DNA from: Branchiostoma belcheri
Taxonomy: Eukaryota; Chordata; Leptocardii; Amphioxiformes; Branchiostomatidae
Direction: 5' to 3'
Assembly (NCBI RefSeq): GCF_001625305.1
Contig: NW_017802958.1
Span: 62,001 to 126,000, forward strand
DNA: 64,000 nucleotides
Below the pieces are notes generated by a model, which was not told the DNA's origin, did not search any database, and worked only from the letters and a program-made list of their open reading frames with translations. The position numbers and the translations under genes were made by a program. Numbering within the stretch: the first letter of the stretch is position 1; each line of letters opens with the position of its first letter. Shown in pieces: positions 29,540-40,117 of this stretch.

Positions 29540-30192
29540 TTGGACTCATCCGCACGTAATATCCTTTGTAACCTTAAGCTTATTCTACCACTTATCTCTA
29601 TGTTGTACATGACTCATGGACAGGCTGCAAGCAGCCCCACAACCAACAGACTGTCTAAGTGCGCGTGTATGCACATGTTCCGAAGGTACAGACATCAGGG
29701 GAACAGACTAAAGGACCGTGCGGGGAAGAAACTACCATTGGTGCAGTCAATTGTACACACCTACCCCATCATCAGTGACCTACTGGCTGACAGCTGTGAA
29801 GTCCAGAGCAAAACCAACGTTGTCCTTGTCACGCTAAATGTTACAACAGTAGCTGCAAAGTAAGGCTATTCTCAGTGTGCCTTTACAGATCTGCACTGCC
29901 TAAGAAGAATTCTAGTACAGAAAGCACAGCTGCTTCAAAACAGTCAAAAGGCGTACTACAGGGAACATGTGCCACAGGATACAGTGCCTGTCAAAATGCA
30001 TATGTTAGAAGATCACGTAGTACCGTTCATCCGGAAGCTGGCCGTGAACAAAGCATGTCTGGAAACTCAGAGGTGCCTAAAAAGATTCACAGCGATCTCG
30101 CCCCCAGAGATTTCGTCCTCCCAGCGGTGAGAGATCGCCAGCGATATTACGATAAAAATTATTCAAGAAATTTGTGTACTTGGACATGCTGA
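29540..30192 (+). CDS. Unknown two-exon coding region
   Basis: Exon up to 29859 (donor gcaaa|gtaagg) and exon 29889-30192 (acceptor ctttacag; stop TGA) share phase: AA joins A to give Lys. Sequence features: CACMHMFRRYRHQGNRLKDR, LPLVQSIVHTYPIISDLLAD, a Ser/Lys-rich linker, and HSDLAPRDFVLPAVRDRQRY. The true start is uncertain because the frame opens in hydrophobic sequence (LILPLISMLYMTHG) that could be a signal peptide or intron. No family recognised. Confidence 0.35.
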
Positions 30193-30749
30193 AGTCACAA
30201 TTCTTTCTGACTCAAAATTCTTATCTTTCTTCATAAAACAACAAATTATTGTTCCCTTCCCCAACCCGCGAATAATAAGTTGGAACGTTGTTGACAGAGC
30301 AGTCTTCTTCAAAGGACATGAAGAGTGACAAAGCAGCTTAACACTTACAGGAAAGGAGATTTAGAATGACATGTATGTTGTAACTGTCCATAAAAAAAGA
30401 TTCCCTATTTGCCCTAAGTTATGTGTAAACTTTAACAGGTATGTGACATATTTCTTAAGGCAGCATTCCAGGTTTGTTGGCATATGAAAGGACATGCTCC
30501 TGGGTTGGATGAGTATATTATAAGTTCAGAGTTATTACTACATGTATCATATATGTTTCCGCCTTGATAGAGTAATTTTTTTGTTTTCAACTCCAGACCT
30601 GCAGGACAACCAATGTTTTGTAAGAACGTTCAGAATTAATTACATTGTTACAATACAAAAAGGAGATGCAATATGCTCTACGCAAAATGTGCCAATTACA
30701 CTACATTTACTGCAATGTCCTTGTCTTTCACAACAGTTTGTCATGGCAC

Positions 30750-30959
30750 GAAAATAACCCTTCTGAGGAAATCTGGATCAAAGCAGGTGGTAACCATGGC
30801 GGAGGCAAATTCAAGATGGCCTACCATATCCTGAATCGCGATCACCCTAAGTCCAAACAGAACACCGTCTTTTGTGTGTTCAATGCGAAGGACAGTAAGG
30901 AAAACCTGACGGTGGCCACCGGCAGATACTCCCAAGAGATTGGAGATCTTCAAGGATAA
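30750..30959 (+). pseudogene. Transposase-core-like fragment (family C)
   Basis: The end of an open frame reads EEIWIKAGGNHGGGKFKMAY, then HILNRDHPKSKQNTVFCVFN and AKDSKENLTVATGRY. I recognise a recurrent invertebrate pattern (W.K.GGd.G.gsFK...qi.n...PnS..NT.....f.akDs..NL) in mobile-element-like proteins. The placement of G-D-x-G, SFK and the later NT segment is reminiscent of the RNase H strand order of RAG/Transib-like cores, but this is a loose analogy. Only about 70 residues remain. Confidence 0.35.
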
Positions 30960-31021
30960 ACATGAGAGTTACGATGTATTTTCTTAAGTTGACAGCGAGG
31001 TTCCCTTTCGATTGCTACTTC

Positions 31022-32500
31022 AAACAGTTGGCAAATCATATATTGTGTCAAACAGAAGAGAGCACAAAAAAAAATCAAACCATTAAATGGCTGTGACATC
31101 CAACAAACTCATCTAATACTAAGCTGGACCAGCCCCCACTGAGCCAAGGCACAGTCCCCGAAGTCTGGGTTTCCAAGAGGCTGGGCAGCTGTAAGAAAAG
31201 GCCTAACCATAATAACCCCCGAGTTAGCTGGATGTTCTGCCGCTAGTTAAATTCAAGATGTTGACCCTGATGTTGATCCAAGAAGTCTTGGTGTCTCTGG
31301 CCTGACACGTTAGCACATTTTTAATACATTTTTTCTGTCACCAGTTTTTACGTTCAAATCAGTTGCAAGCTGTGATGAATTGCTGATTTTCATAATGTGT
31401 GGTCTGGAATTTTTCTGTGTACGGTCCTCGTAGCTAATCGATGTTGTTTGATGTTCATCTCTGGTATTGCTGATGTTCATCTCAGATGATGCTGTAGAAA
31501 AAACACAAAGGTAAAGGGATGATAAGTATCATTATACTCTGAAAATTTTGTAACGTTGGTAACGACCGGAAAACAAATATCTGTTGGTCAGGATGGCTCT
31601 TGGTTAACGTCAGCGGTCATATTAAATTCTGAAGCTTAATCTATTGGAGAAGAAGCTCTACCATTCTCACTTTTTAAAATAATACTCTAAAATATATCAA
31701 TATATTCTACTTGCTCCTTGCTTCTATATACCGATACTGCATAAACAACACCAATAACAAACACACTGGTGTGCATATACTGTGTAATCATTTGGAACAA
31801 GTCTTCCGAAACTATTGCCAAGTACACAGTTCTCCCCGCCAACACGTAAACAAGATAATCCATCACAGATGTCAGCCGCGCTTAGCCTTAGCTTACACAT
31901 GCGTCTTGGCAAATTTTGTGGTTAACAGTTAAAACGATCGTATTATTACTGGCATAGTACAAGACGTTTAAACACATTAGTTACTGAAGATAAGGGACAA
32001 AAGGTTTGGGCAAGGGACAAAGGGTTTGGACAAACTGACATGGCGGCGAGACACTTTCCACAAACTGCCAGTAACAGAACACTGAGTGGCTGAACTAACG
32101 ACAGAAACTTGTGAACATTTACATTCGAGTAGCCATGGCATCTCAAAGATTTATTCTACTCAAAGTGACCGCCACAAAAGCGACAAATTGTAAAGACAAA
32201 AGGATCTGAAAAATTACCCACCTCTCGCCACCGCCCTTCTTCTCCAACTAAAGCTGTGTGGTTGTGCGACGGGAAATCTGCCTGTATCCATCCGCCGCGG
32301 AACTGGTCAGATGGCATGTGCACCAACAACTAAATTATACCAAAGAAATATTATTCTACTAATTTACGTAACAAATAAAGCATTGTAAGAAAATGAGGCA
32401 AACAGTTTAAAAGCGATCACTTGTTGCTAGAAGTCCCGTTCTTGTTTGCACTACTTTCTGGCGGCACTTGTGCACATCCAGTCTGGGCGGATATTCGGTG
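31022..32500. repeat. Interspersed 1.5-kb repeat R, copy 1
   Basis: Homologous over its length to 47089-49080 (shared landmarks: cagttggcaaatcatat near the start; ccccactgagccaaggcacagtccccgaagtctgggtttcc; ctgacacgttagc; cagcggtcat; cactactttctggcggcac near the end). A 100-bp piece in inverse orientation is at 50395-50495. No ORF conserved between copies, so likely a non-autonomous element or segmental duplicate. It provides the empty site for the retroelement at 47687-48255. Confidence 0.85.
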
Positions 32501-33002
32501 GCGTGGCCCAGTGAGGCTCATTTAGGGTTTTGTCTAAGGGTTTGTGTTACAAGACGAAAATGGATGGTTGTCCAATGGTCTGGCTATGCCATCCAGCGCT
32601 GTCGTTAGTGGAGAAGCTAATTGGCCTTACTTCTAAAAGACAATCGAAAGGCAGTATGGAATGGAAAAAATCGTTAAAAATATTTTAAAAAACAGCGACT
32701 TATAAAATGAGCTATTTTATTTTATTTAGCTCCCAAAGACTTTTCAATGGACCATTTTTAAAACAAATATCGGTTTAGTTACAAATATTACCAAAAATCC
32801 CTGATTTGTATAATATACAAATACACTACTTTCTTTTGTGGAAACAAGATTCAGCAAAACAGAGAGGGAGGCATTGGCAATATACTGGGGTATACAGCAC
32901 TTCCACCTGTACCTGTACGGGAACGCGTTCTAGGTCATCACCGACCACATGCTGCTATATTCAATACGCCCAATGCAAAACCGCCACTGAGGATAGAGAC
33001 AT
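32501..33002. other. No gene supported
   Basis: AT-rich DNA with no recognisable coding or repeat ends. Confidence 0.4.
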
Positions 33003-33606
33003 TTGGTGTCACGTCACCTTCTTGCAAAACACTCACTCTGAGATTCCTAGTGGTGATGCCGCGGGCATCACTGAGGCTTTCACCAAGTCGTGTAAAGACT
33101 TGGCACAGGTGCTGTGTGTCAAAGGTGAGCGTTGCCCAGAAGACTGCAGAAAGAATAACATCATTCACCTCTACCATGTCAGACAGAGGGGCTACCAACC
33201 CACTGTTCAACAAACAGCTGGAGGACCTGGGAAAGGAACTTCTCCCTGCTGTGAAAGACAACTGGCATACTGTCAAATTGCTACTTAAGGAAAATAAATG
33301 TCCCTTTTGTCCAGAGAAGCAAACAATATTACATGCATTTGTAAATTGTAAAATCATTTTGGATAGAGTTTACCACTGCTGGTTAACTTCGCCACAGAGG
33401 CTTATGTAACTCTCAAGATGTTACATGCAGAGTCGCAAGGAAAAAACCCGCTGTCATTTGTACAGCACGGCGAATCAGGTGCAGGCAGACTCATCAGAAC
33501 TGTATGCAGTGCCTTCACCGACCATGGTAATGAGGAGTCCGGAACCCCCGGAAAAATTTGCTCCATGAATATTTTTCTACTACAAGAATTTGTCTTAGTA
33601 AGTTAA
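33003..33606 (+). pseudogene. Family B relic, second copy, with LINE scrap inside
   Basis: Blocks in order: PSGDAAGITEAFTKSCKDLA, then in another frame TSTMSDRGATNPLFNKQLED (the counterpart of NTMGDGAA..FNQ at 14770), KDNWHT, a short LINE-type cysteine segment (CPFCPEKQTILHAFVNCKII) that does not belong to the family, then VNFATEAYVTLKMLHAESQG and SGAGRLIRTVCSAFTDHGNE. The LINE scrap (about 33285-33375) looks inserted because the family B frame resumes after it. Shows the block order joining the central and C-terminal parts that are split at 14-17 kb. Confidence 0.5.
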
Positions 33607-33634
33607 TGTATTGTGTTGTGTTGCGTTTCTCCAG

Positions 33635-33835
33635 ATTCCAAGGTGCTGCTGTGATTTTCACAGAGAGAAGGCATGGATTGAATGGTGTCGGAAGAAGGAT
33701 CACGGCGTAAGCAGCAGTGACGTGGACAGCCTGTTGCGGCTTTTCCGAAACGTAGCCAAGACAGCCACTGCAGGAGTATGCCGAACAGCTCCAGAACAAA
33801 TGAAAACCAGTCACATGAAGTTGCACCCCAAATAA
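33635..33835 (+). CDS. Exon candidate following the family B relic
   Basis: Acceptor tttctccag then an open frame to TAA: CCCDFHREKAWIEWCRKKDH, VDSLLRLFRNVAKTATAGVC. Helical. Probably the next exon of the family B copy; unassigned. Confidence 0.35.
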   Translation: MPRCCCDFHREKAWIEWCRKKDHGVSSSDVDSLLRLFRNVAKTATAGVCRTAPEQMKTSHMKLHPK

Positions 33836-33894
33836 AAAGGCCATGTGTAAGAAGGGTAAAAAGCACATTTTAACGCCATATTTTGTAGGTAGCA

Positions 33895-33970
33895 TTTTTG
33901 TTGGAAAGCGGCCTTGCGCCGAACAAGCATTTCGAAGAAAAATAAAGGCTTTGACTTGACTTGACTTGTT
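33895..33970 (+). repeat. LINE/SINE-like 3' tail with (TTGAC)n
   Basis: gcggccttgcgccgaac...aataaaggctttgacttgacttgacttg: polyadenylation-like hexamer followed by a pentamer repeat, the usual end of CR1-like elements in this kind of genome. Body not identifiable. Confidence 0.5.
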
Positions 33971-34122
33971 GGTCTTTTTGTGATTAATATGTAAGTCTTA
34001 GCTGTTTTCACACGCCAAATGCCAACATTCATAGCTATCTGTATGAAAGTCCTGATGGAGTTAAGCTCAAACAGAACCATGCCTACTATGCACAGTGTCA
34101 GGGATGGCTCTGACAGTGTCTG

Positions 34123-34279
34123 ATGGCTCTGACAGGATCTAAGTCATGTATATTCTATGTATATAGCAGACATGGCAGTGTCAAGATCAATATAGAGTTT
34201 GACAGTAGCTACTGGGGGGACCTGTGTTCTGCTTTGGACTACTTCTTTGAAGAACATGTTGCTCCTGAGCTGCTCACAG
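34123..34279 (+). CDS. Exon candidate
   Basis: Open frame with YSRHGSVKINIEFDSSYWGD then LDYFFEEHVAPELLTG ending at donor cacag|gtaagc. Strand-plus-helix pattern looks like a folded domain seen in mobile-element proteins, but I cannot name it. Confidence 0.3.
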
Positions 34280-34324
34280 GTAAGCTAAAGGTGCAGATGG
34301 ATGGTGAAGATGCTAGTCAAGCTG

Positions 34325-34564
34325 CAGGGACAAGTGCTATATAACACCCCAGAGGCGCAGCAGGCACGGTTACTCTATAGGAATCTCGAGGGGCAGGCCC
34401 AGCATCAGATAGCCGTGTTATCGACTAATGACCAAAAGGAGAAGAAGAAAGTGAGTGATGCTTTGAAAGCGACATTTCGGGACGCTGCCCCAGTGTCAGC
34501 AATCAAGGGGATGTTTTATGCTAGAGAACAGTCGGAGACAGAGAGAAAAAAAATGTATTCATAA
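34325..34564 (+). pseudogene. Gag-like capsid relic
   Basis: Frame: ARLLYRNLEGQAQHQIAVLS, then VSDALKATFRDAAPVSAIKG and a stop after ETERKKMYS. The pattern L..L.G.A...i......L...F.d......L...f..R.Q...E fits the C-terminal capsid half of LTR-retroelement gag. Isolated. Confidence 0.45.
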
Positions 34565-35360
34565 CATGCAAGTCTCAAAGATAATAATAAGATAAGCTCT
34601 TACAGGTTTGAGGTGATGGGGGGAAACCACACAAGGCAGGCCCTGTTATTGGACAGATCCAGAGGTCCTCCAATCAAAAGAGGTCCACATGAACGTTTAC
34701 TGCAGCCTGGCAGAAGACCTGGTCAAACGGATCGGTATCGACCATAACAAAGTAACCAACAACGTGAACCTCTCAATGGAGGAGACATACAATGACTCCC
34801 AATAGAGAGTTATGGTTACTCTTTATGTCAAACGAAATGGTAGTGATCTTATAATCATCATATTTTCAAGGTATAGATGAATTGGGTAAAAAAAAAAAAA
34901 TAACATACGTGCATTATACGTGGATTCCCTCAACAGAGGTGGATCAGGACACTGGTGTGTTTCGTTGGATTTTTTTGCCGTTTTGAGTGTCGTGATCCGA
35001 TATGGCTGCTAATAATGGAAACGTCCCACCTTGGATGCATTGAAAATTGGAGAATTTGCATATCACTGTGTGGGCATGCAGCTAGATGGCCCCGTCTGTT
35101 AAGTTGCGTTTTGAGGTATCTTTTTCAACATTTGTCTGACAGCAAAAAATAGGACTCATTACTTAAATTACTCCTTTAAGATTTCACGGGAAAAGACAGA
35201 GGCACCTCATTCGTTAAAAATGGCGACCGATAACTTAATTAAACTGTGACACCCGTATATTATCTAAATGCATGGCTTCGCATAAAAATGCCATCTCATT
35301 CATTGCTCTTTTCAGTTTGGATGGGAGAGGTTATTATATATAGATTGGGTCGAAAAAAAT
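34562..35360. repeat. ParB-like segment repeat, copy 1
   Basis: First of three copies of an 700-800-bp block (landmarks caagtctcaaagataataa, gctcttacaggtttgaggtgatggg, gaacgtttactgcagcctg, aacgtcccaccttggatgcat). The exon-like part reads FEVMGGNHTRQAL but contains frame damage and a stop in place of the end of the exon. Confidence 0.85.
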
Positions 35361-35369
35361 TTTTCATAA

Positions 35370-36095
35370 AATGCATGTCTCAAAGATAATAATAAAATAA
35401 GCTCTTACAGGTTTGAGGTGATGGGGGGGGGGGGGACCACGCAAGACAGGCCCTGTAAGAGATATTAGACAGATCCAGAGGTCCTCCAATCAAAAGAGGT
35501 ACACATGAACGTTTACTGTAGCCTGACGGAAGACCTGGCCAAACGGATCGGTATCGACCATACTGAAGTCACCAACAACATGAACCTCTAAAAGGAGGAG
35601 ACATACCAGGACTCCCAATAGAGAGTTATGGTTACTCTTTATGTCAAACGAAATGGTACTGATCTTATAATCATCATATTTTCAAGGTATAGATGAATTG
35701 GGTAAAAAAAAATAACATACGTGCATTATACGTTGATTCCCTCACCAGACGTGGACCGGGACACTGGTGTGTCCTGCTCCGTTGCTTTCGTTGGATTTTT
35801 TGGATTTCTTTGCCGTTTTGAGTGTCATGATCAGATATGGCTGCTAATAATGGAAACGTCCCACCTTGGATGCATTGAAAATTGTAGAATTTGCATATCA
35901 CTGTGTGGGCATGCAGCTAGATGGACCCGTCTGTTAAGCCATAAAAGTTGCGTTTTGAGGTATCTTTTTCAACATTTGTCTGATAGCAAAAAAATAGGAC
36001 TCGTTACTTTACTCCACGGGAAAGGACAAAGGCATTTCATTCATTTCTTTAGTTTGGTTTGGATGGGAGAGGTGATTGATTGGGTCGAAAAAATT
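35370..36095. repeat. ParB-like segment repeat, copy 2
   Basis: Same block as 34562-35360, closely similar; the poly-G run is longer (gggggggggggg near 35424) and breaks the exon frame. Confidence 0.85.
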
Positions 36096-36204
36096 TATTC
36101 ATAACGTAGAAAATAAAGTTTTAGATTTTGACGACTTGAGTCGATCCCATGGCTTCATATAGCGTTGTTAACGAGCGTTGCTAATTGTTTTCCACCCTGC
36201 ATGC

Positions 36205-36430
36205 CAGACCAGGCCGGGAAAGTCATTCCCAGCCTTACTCAGCGCGCGGCGGACGATCGAAAACATCTGTAGGTACGCAGTGTTCCTGGCGAGTACACTA
36301 AAATTTAGTAGTATCGTCGGCTACCTAAATATCATACGGATTCTTCATCAAGAGGCAGGATATGAGAACCCTCTACAGGACAATTGGCTACTGCAAACAA
36401 CTCTGCGCGGAATCCGCCGTCACCATGGCG
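36205..36430 (+). pseudogene. Tyrosine recombinase N-terminal (core-binding) relic
   Basis: Open frame: NICRYAVFLASTLKFSSIVG then YLNIIRILHQEAGYENPLQD and LQTTLRGIRRHHG. The layout (y..fl...l...si..Yl..ir.lh...g..np......l...lrGirR..g) is that of the SAM-like core-binding domain of DIRS/Crypton-type and phage-type tyrosine recombinases. The catalytic domain is not present; the sequence runs straight into the third ParB-like copy. Confidence 0.5.
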
Positions 36431-36433
36431 ACA

Positions 36434-36740
36434 TGCAAGTCTCAAAGATAATAAAATAAGCTCTTACAGGTTTGAGGTGATGGGGGGAAACCACACAAGA
36501 CAGGCCCTATAAGAGATATTAAACAGATCCAGAGGTCCTCTGATCAAAAGAGGTCCACATGAACGTTTACTGCAGCCTGACGGAAGACCTGGCCAAACGG
36601 GTCGGTATCGACCATAAAGTAACCAACATGAACCTGTCAAAGGAGGAGACATACAAGGACTCTCAAATGAGAGTTATAGGTACTCTTTCTGTAAAACGAA
36701 ATGGTGGTAATATTATAATCATAATATTTGCAAGGTATAT
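36434..36740 (+). CDS. ParB-like GGNHxRxAL segment, copy 3 (best preserved)
   Basis: Reads FEVMGGNHTRQAL in one frame and, after an indel, VYCSLTEDLAKRVGIDHKVT and MNLSKEETYKDSQMRV. The GGNHxRxAL motif followed by a helical segment is the signature of ParB/Srx-fold (nucleotide-binding) domains. Copy 3 keeps the downstream context (intron, then the exon at 36800) that copies 1 and 2 have lost, so it is likely the parent. Frame damage suggests it too is decaying. Function of the family in animals is not known to me. Confidence 0.4.
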
Positions 36741-36799
36741 ATGACTTGGTTTAAAAAAAAGTGCATTAATGACATGAGGTTTTATATTTTTCTGGATAG

Positions 36800-36957
36800 G
36801 ACCCGAGGCCATACCTTCCAAAACAGGACAATAAATGCTGGCCTGATGAAGAATTCAGACAATGTTAAAGCGATGCTCCGTACCGACATGGCATTCAAAT
36901 TCATGCGGAATATCCGGGGATCACCAGCTTTTGGCTTTATCTACATGGATTTATCTG
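36800..36957 (+). CDS. Helitron-type Rep/helicase-like N-terminal exon
   Basis: Acceptor ctggatag and donor atctg|gtaagt bound an intact exon: NAGLMKNSDNVKAMLRTDMA and FKFMRNIRGSPAFGFIYMDL. The F...NIRGSPa(y/f)w segment is characteristic of the region just before the Rep nuclease in Helitron proteins (Helitron_like_N and neighbours). No HUH motif or helicase is in view. An RPA1-like ORF occurs 3-6 kb further on. Either Helitron debris or a host gene of that ancestry. Confidence 0.45.
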
Positions 36958-37260
36958 GTAAGTATCAAGCTGAAAACATATATTTCTTTACTTTTCTTAA
37001 TATTAAATGGATATTCATCTGCACTCTTTATATATGAATATATAAAGAAATATTTGTACGAGAAGTGCACGGGTTGTCTCTTTCTGTATTGTATCGAGGG
37101 CTGAGTATTAAACTCACCGGTGCCAACTCTAAAATAAACTTGTTGTTTTGTAAGTTATTCTTAAAGTCAACAATAAGAATCAACATGTTGTGAGTTACTG
37201 TTAGTGGTTGGATCTTGCCTGCCCAAAGTCAAATGTTTGAATCGACAGCTCTCACTTTCA

Positions 37261-37550
37261 AACTTTTTCAATCGCGTGCAAACTTGAGTTGTCGAGGTTT
37301 GGTCCTTACCATCATGTCCTCTACAAGGGTTTCAACAGTCTGTTCCTTCTCCTCTACAACAATCTCCTCACTTGTGTTCAAACTTTTTCAATCGCGTGCA
37401 AATTTGAGTTGTCGAGGTTTTGTCCAACCATCATGTCCTCTACAAGGGTTTCAACAGTCTATATTCCTTCTCCTCTACAACAATCTCCTCACTTGTGTTC
37501 AAACTTTTCCAATCGGGTGCAAACTTGAGTTGTCGAGGTTTGGTCCTTAC
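37261..37550. repeat. 120-bp tandem repeat, 2.4 copies
   Basis: Units start at 37261, 37381 and 37502 (aactttttcaatcgcgtgca...). Copies differ at a handful of sites. The array overlaps the 3' part of a minus-strand frame. Confidence 0.95.
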
Positions 37551-37599
37551 TTTCCTGTACTGAGGTCGCCGGAGAGTGGTCATTTGGAAGACCCATCAC

Positions 37600-37865
37600 A
37601 ACATTTAAGATCTTTAACAATGTGACTTCGTCTTTAACCTCGAATCTATCATATCTAGTATGTAGACTGAGTGCGCGACAAACCTTTACAATGTCGTTCT
37701 TTCGTTTATGTGGAACCAATCGATGAACATCGGATACGAAACAATACCTCTTCCCATCCAGATCAATGCATCGTATAGGCAAGCAAGAAATATACTTCAA
37801 GCCATGCTTATGCACTGATACTTGTTCATGGCCACTCAGCTCTTTCTTACATGGGTTTCGTATAC
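37600..37865 (-). pseudogene. Minus-strand repeated family D, copy 1
   Basis: Minus frame: HKHGLKYISCLPIRCIDLDG, KRYCFVSDVHRLVPHKRKND, IVKVCRALSLHTRYDRFEVK. It is nearly identical to 38370-38590. Sequence looks protein-like (conserved between copies at amino-acid level with K/Q, S/G changes). No domain recognised; upstream part absent. Confidence 0.4.
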
Positions 37866-38316
37866 AGAACGTTCCAGTATATCTGTGTTAGGCGGGCATC
37901 ATGCAGCTGGGCATTCGTGCTTTCATTGGATCGTTAACCAGTTGAAAGAGTCCCTGTCGTTTCTGATGGCTGTGTTGTTGTTGTTGTTGTGTTCTTCATG
38001 CAATGTCTCTTCACTTGTGTACTACAGCACAGGGGAGTGATGGAAGGTGTTCAGATATGACTCTAAATTACTCTATTCTAATGATGGGGCCATCTGTAGG
38101 TCCATGTACATATACCTGGTGTACCTGTAATTACATATTATTTATCTACGTTCATTTGCCATCCAATAAAGTAGTAGATGTGTCCCTGATATAGTTTAAC
38201 CTCGAATCTATCATATCTAGTATGTAGTATGTGTGTATTTATCAACCTGTTAATTAGGAATGAACCATTTGTTTTTGAGTTTTGCGCAGTCTAGTCATAG
38301 TACTAGTATGATGAGA

Positions 38317-38320
<4 letters not shown>

Positions 38321-38372
<52 letters not shown>
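38321..38372. repeat. (TA)26 microsatellite
   Basis: Pure TA run of 52 bp between two catatctagtatgtag-like pieces; it truncates family D copy 2. Confidence 0.95.
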
Positions 38373-38375
<3 letters not shown>

Positions 38376-38635
38376 TGTAGACCGAGTGCGCGACAAACCT
38401 TTACAATGTCGTTCTGTCGTTTATGTGGAACCAATCGATGAACATCGGATACGAAACAATACCTCTTCCCATCCAGATCAATGCATCGTATAGGCAAGCA
38501 AGACATATACGTCAAGCCATGCTTATGCACTGATACTTGTTCATGGCCACTCAGCTCTTTCTTACATGGGCTTCGTATACCGAACTTGACAACGACGAGT
38601 TGACGGGTGAGTACTATGCATCTACGCAACATCAA
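38373..38635 (-). pseudogene. Minus-strand repeated family D, copy 2
   Basis: Minus frame KKELSGHEQVSVHKHGLTYM, LPIRCIDLDGKRYCFVSDVH, matching copy 1; the C-terminal end is replaced by the TA run. Confidence 0.4.
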
Positions 38636-39213
38636 GTTTAAAATTTCATGATCCTTTAGATCAAGTAACCAACTAGTTCATTCATCCGGGAATAACTAGG
38701 GGCCAAAATCTTTCACGCTGCAAAACAATACATTACTAGAAACAGCTGCTCAACCTACTGGATATAAATATGGGGTCCATAAACTTCCCAAAATCATAGC
38801 TAGTTGATTGTGACTCCTTGATGTATCTTTGTATTGAAATGAGTAATCTACATCGACGTAGTTCTTTATTACATGATTATCAGAAACAATATGGGGTCTG
38901 AACCTAAAAACATTTATGATCATAAACACATATTTCATATATTGCTTCAACAAATAATTCAAATTTTAAAGAACTTATATATGTATATATGTCTACAATC
39001 ATTACTTTCTTCAGGTATCTTGGATAACCTCAAGGAACCGAACAAGACGAAACAGGCACATCAGTCGCCCACACGATACAGGCTTTACATGCAACCTCTC
39101 ATCCCACCTCCATTACCACCTGCTATTCAACATAATATATTTCCAACATTTATCTGTTGGAAGTTAAAACTTAGTCTTAACTATTTCACACTCTTCTTCA
39201 TGTTGATCTCCAG

Positions 39214-39347
39214 AGACCATGCAGGCCCATCCACATCCTGGACTAACCAGAAACATACAAACAACCGCATTGGGCCCATTCATGATCATGGTAAATTGGG
39301 AGGCCCCATTGGAGGGAAACATCTCCAGCTACATTCTATACTACCAG
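39214..39347 (+). CDS. Fibronectin type III-like half-domain exon
   Basis: Acceptor gatctccag and donor ctaccag|gtcag bound an open frame MQAHPHPGLTRNIQTTALGP then MIMVNWEAPLEGNISSYILY. The V.WEaP..G.I..Y.lyY pattern is the B-C strand region of FN3 domains, and FN3 modules are often split by introns. The preceding exons could be the open piece near 39015-39110, but no phase link was established. Confidence 0.4.
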
Positions 39348-39486
39348 GTCAGACATGATTGTTTTTCATCACCAGAGAACCAATATTCACCATTGAACTG
39401 GGTGCCATCCAATTTGTAATGGCAACCCCGAAAAAAAATTAAATATGAATATAATTATATATGCATAATTATTCGGCTTTTTGAGG

Positions 39487-39527
39487 TGGTGGTGCATTTG
39501 CATATCAATAGAGCACCGCACCACCAC
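39487..39527. other. Stem-loop at unit start
   Basis: ggtggtggtgc pairs with gcaccaccacc (11 bp) across a loop of about 22 bases; a slightly altered version is kept in unit 3 (about 44334-44377). Helitrons and other replicative elements use terminal hairpins, but no CTRR end follows, so the role is unknown. Confidence 0.45.
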
Positions 39528-39710
39528 CCCGATTATGGGACCTCTCCTGCTTACATATTACTACTTAGGTATTTGCGACATATATGTGATGGCAACTCAC
39601 CCAAGAGTTTCCGGACAATAAGGCATTGCAGATTATTATTAGGTTTGAAGACATGCAACAACTTGGAGACCTTGCAAATCACAAGCAGAATATGTAGATT
39701 TTTACAGTAA

Positions 39711-40045
39711 CAGCCTTATTTATTTTTATTTGCATCAGGCCCATGGCCCATATCAACAGACACAGAACATACAGTTAAAAACAGATCTAAAGAAACTATC
39801 TAGAGAAAACTAAGTGCCGCCAGAACGTACTGTGGCGGAAGGCATCAGAATGCACAAGGACATGGATAATCTCATTATCTGACGACAACAGACGGGACAC
39901 GAATGAGTGGGTAACCTTACGGCGTTTAGCGTCAAACGTGTCTGTCCGGTTCTTAGCAAACAGATAACTTGTACTTGCATACCTGCCAGCACAGAACAAC
40001 AACTTAAAAGCACTGTGGTACGCCACCGGTAGTTTGGAAGTTTTA
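39711..40045 (-). mobile_element. Minus-strand 5'-truncated LINE in unit 1
   Basis: Absent from unit 2, where cagccttataaggttgaca is uninterrupted. The minus strand encodes FKLLFCAGRYASTSYLFAKN and RLLSSDNEIIHVLVHSDAFR, a LINE ORF2 C-terminus, then a 3' UTR with gggccatgggcctgatgc and an AAATAAAAATAAAT tail at 39711. The empty site in unit 2 dates the insertion after the unit duplication. Confidence 0.8.
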
Positions 40046-40117
40046 TAAGGTTGACAATAGTAATATATTCCAACTATCCTACTTGTGAGGATAAATAAGT
40101 CTTATTCCTATTATCAG

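Noticed and set aside
37261-37550. 120-bp repeats as a CRISPR-like array
   Set aside because: Repeats are contiguous with no unique spacers and the genome is eukaryotic.
39719-40073. Reverse frames as a host gene unique to unit 1
   Set aside because: The empty site in unit 2 shows this is a LINE 3' end inserted after duplication.
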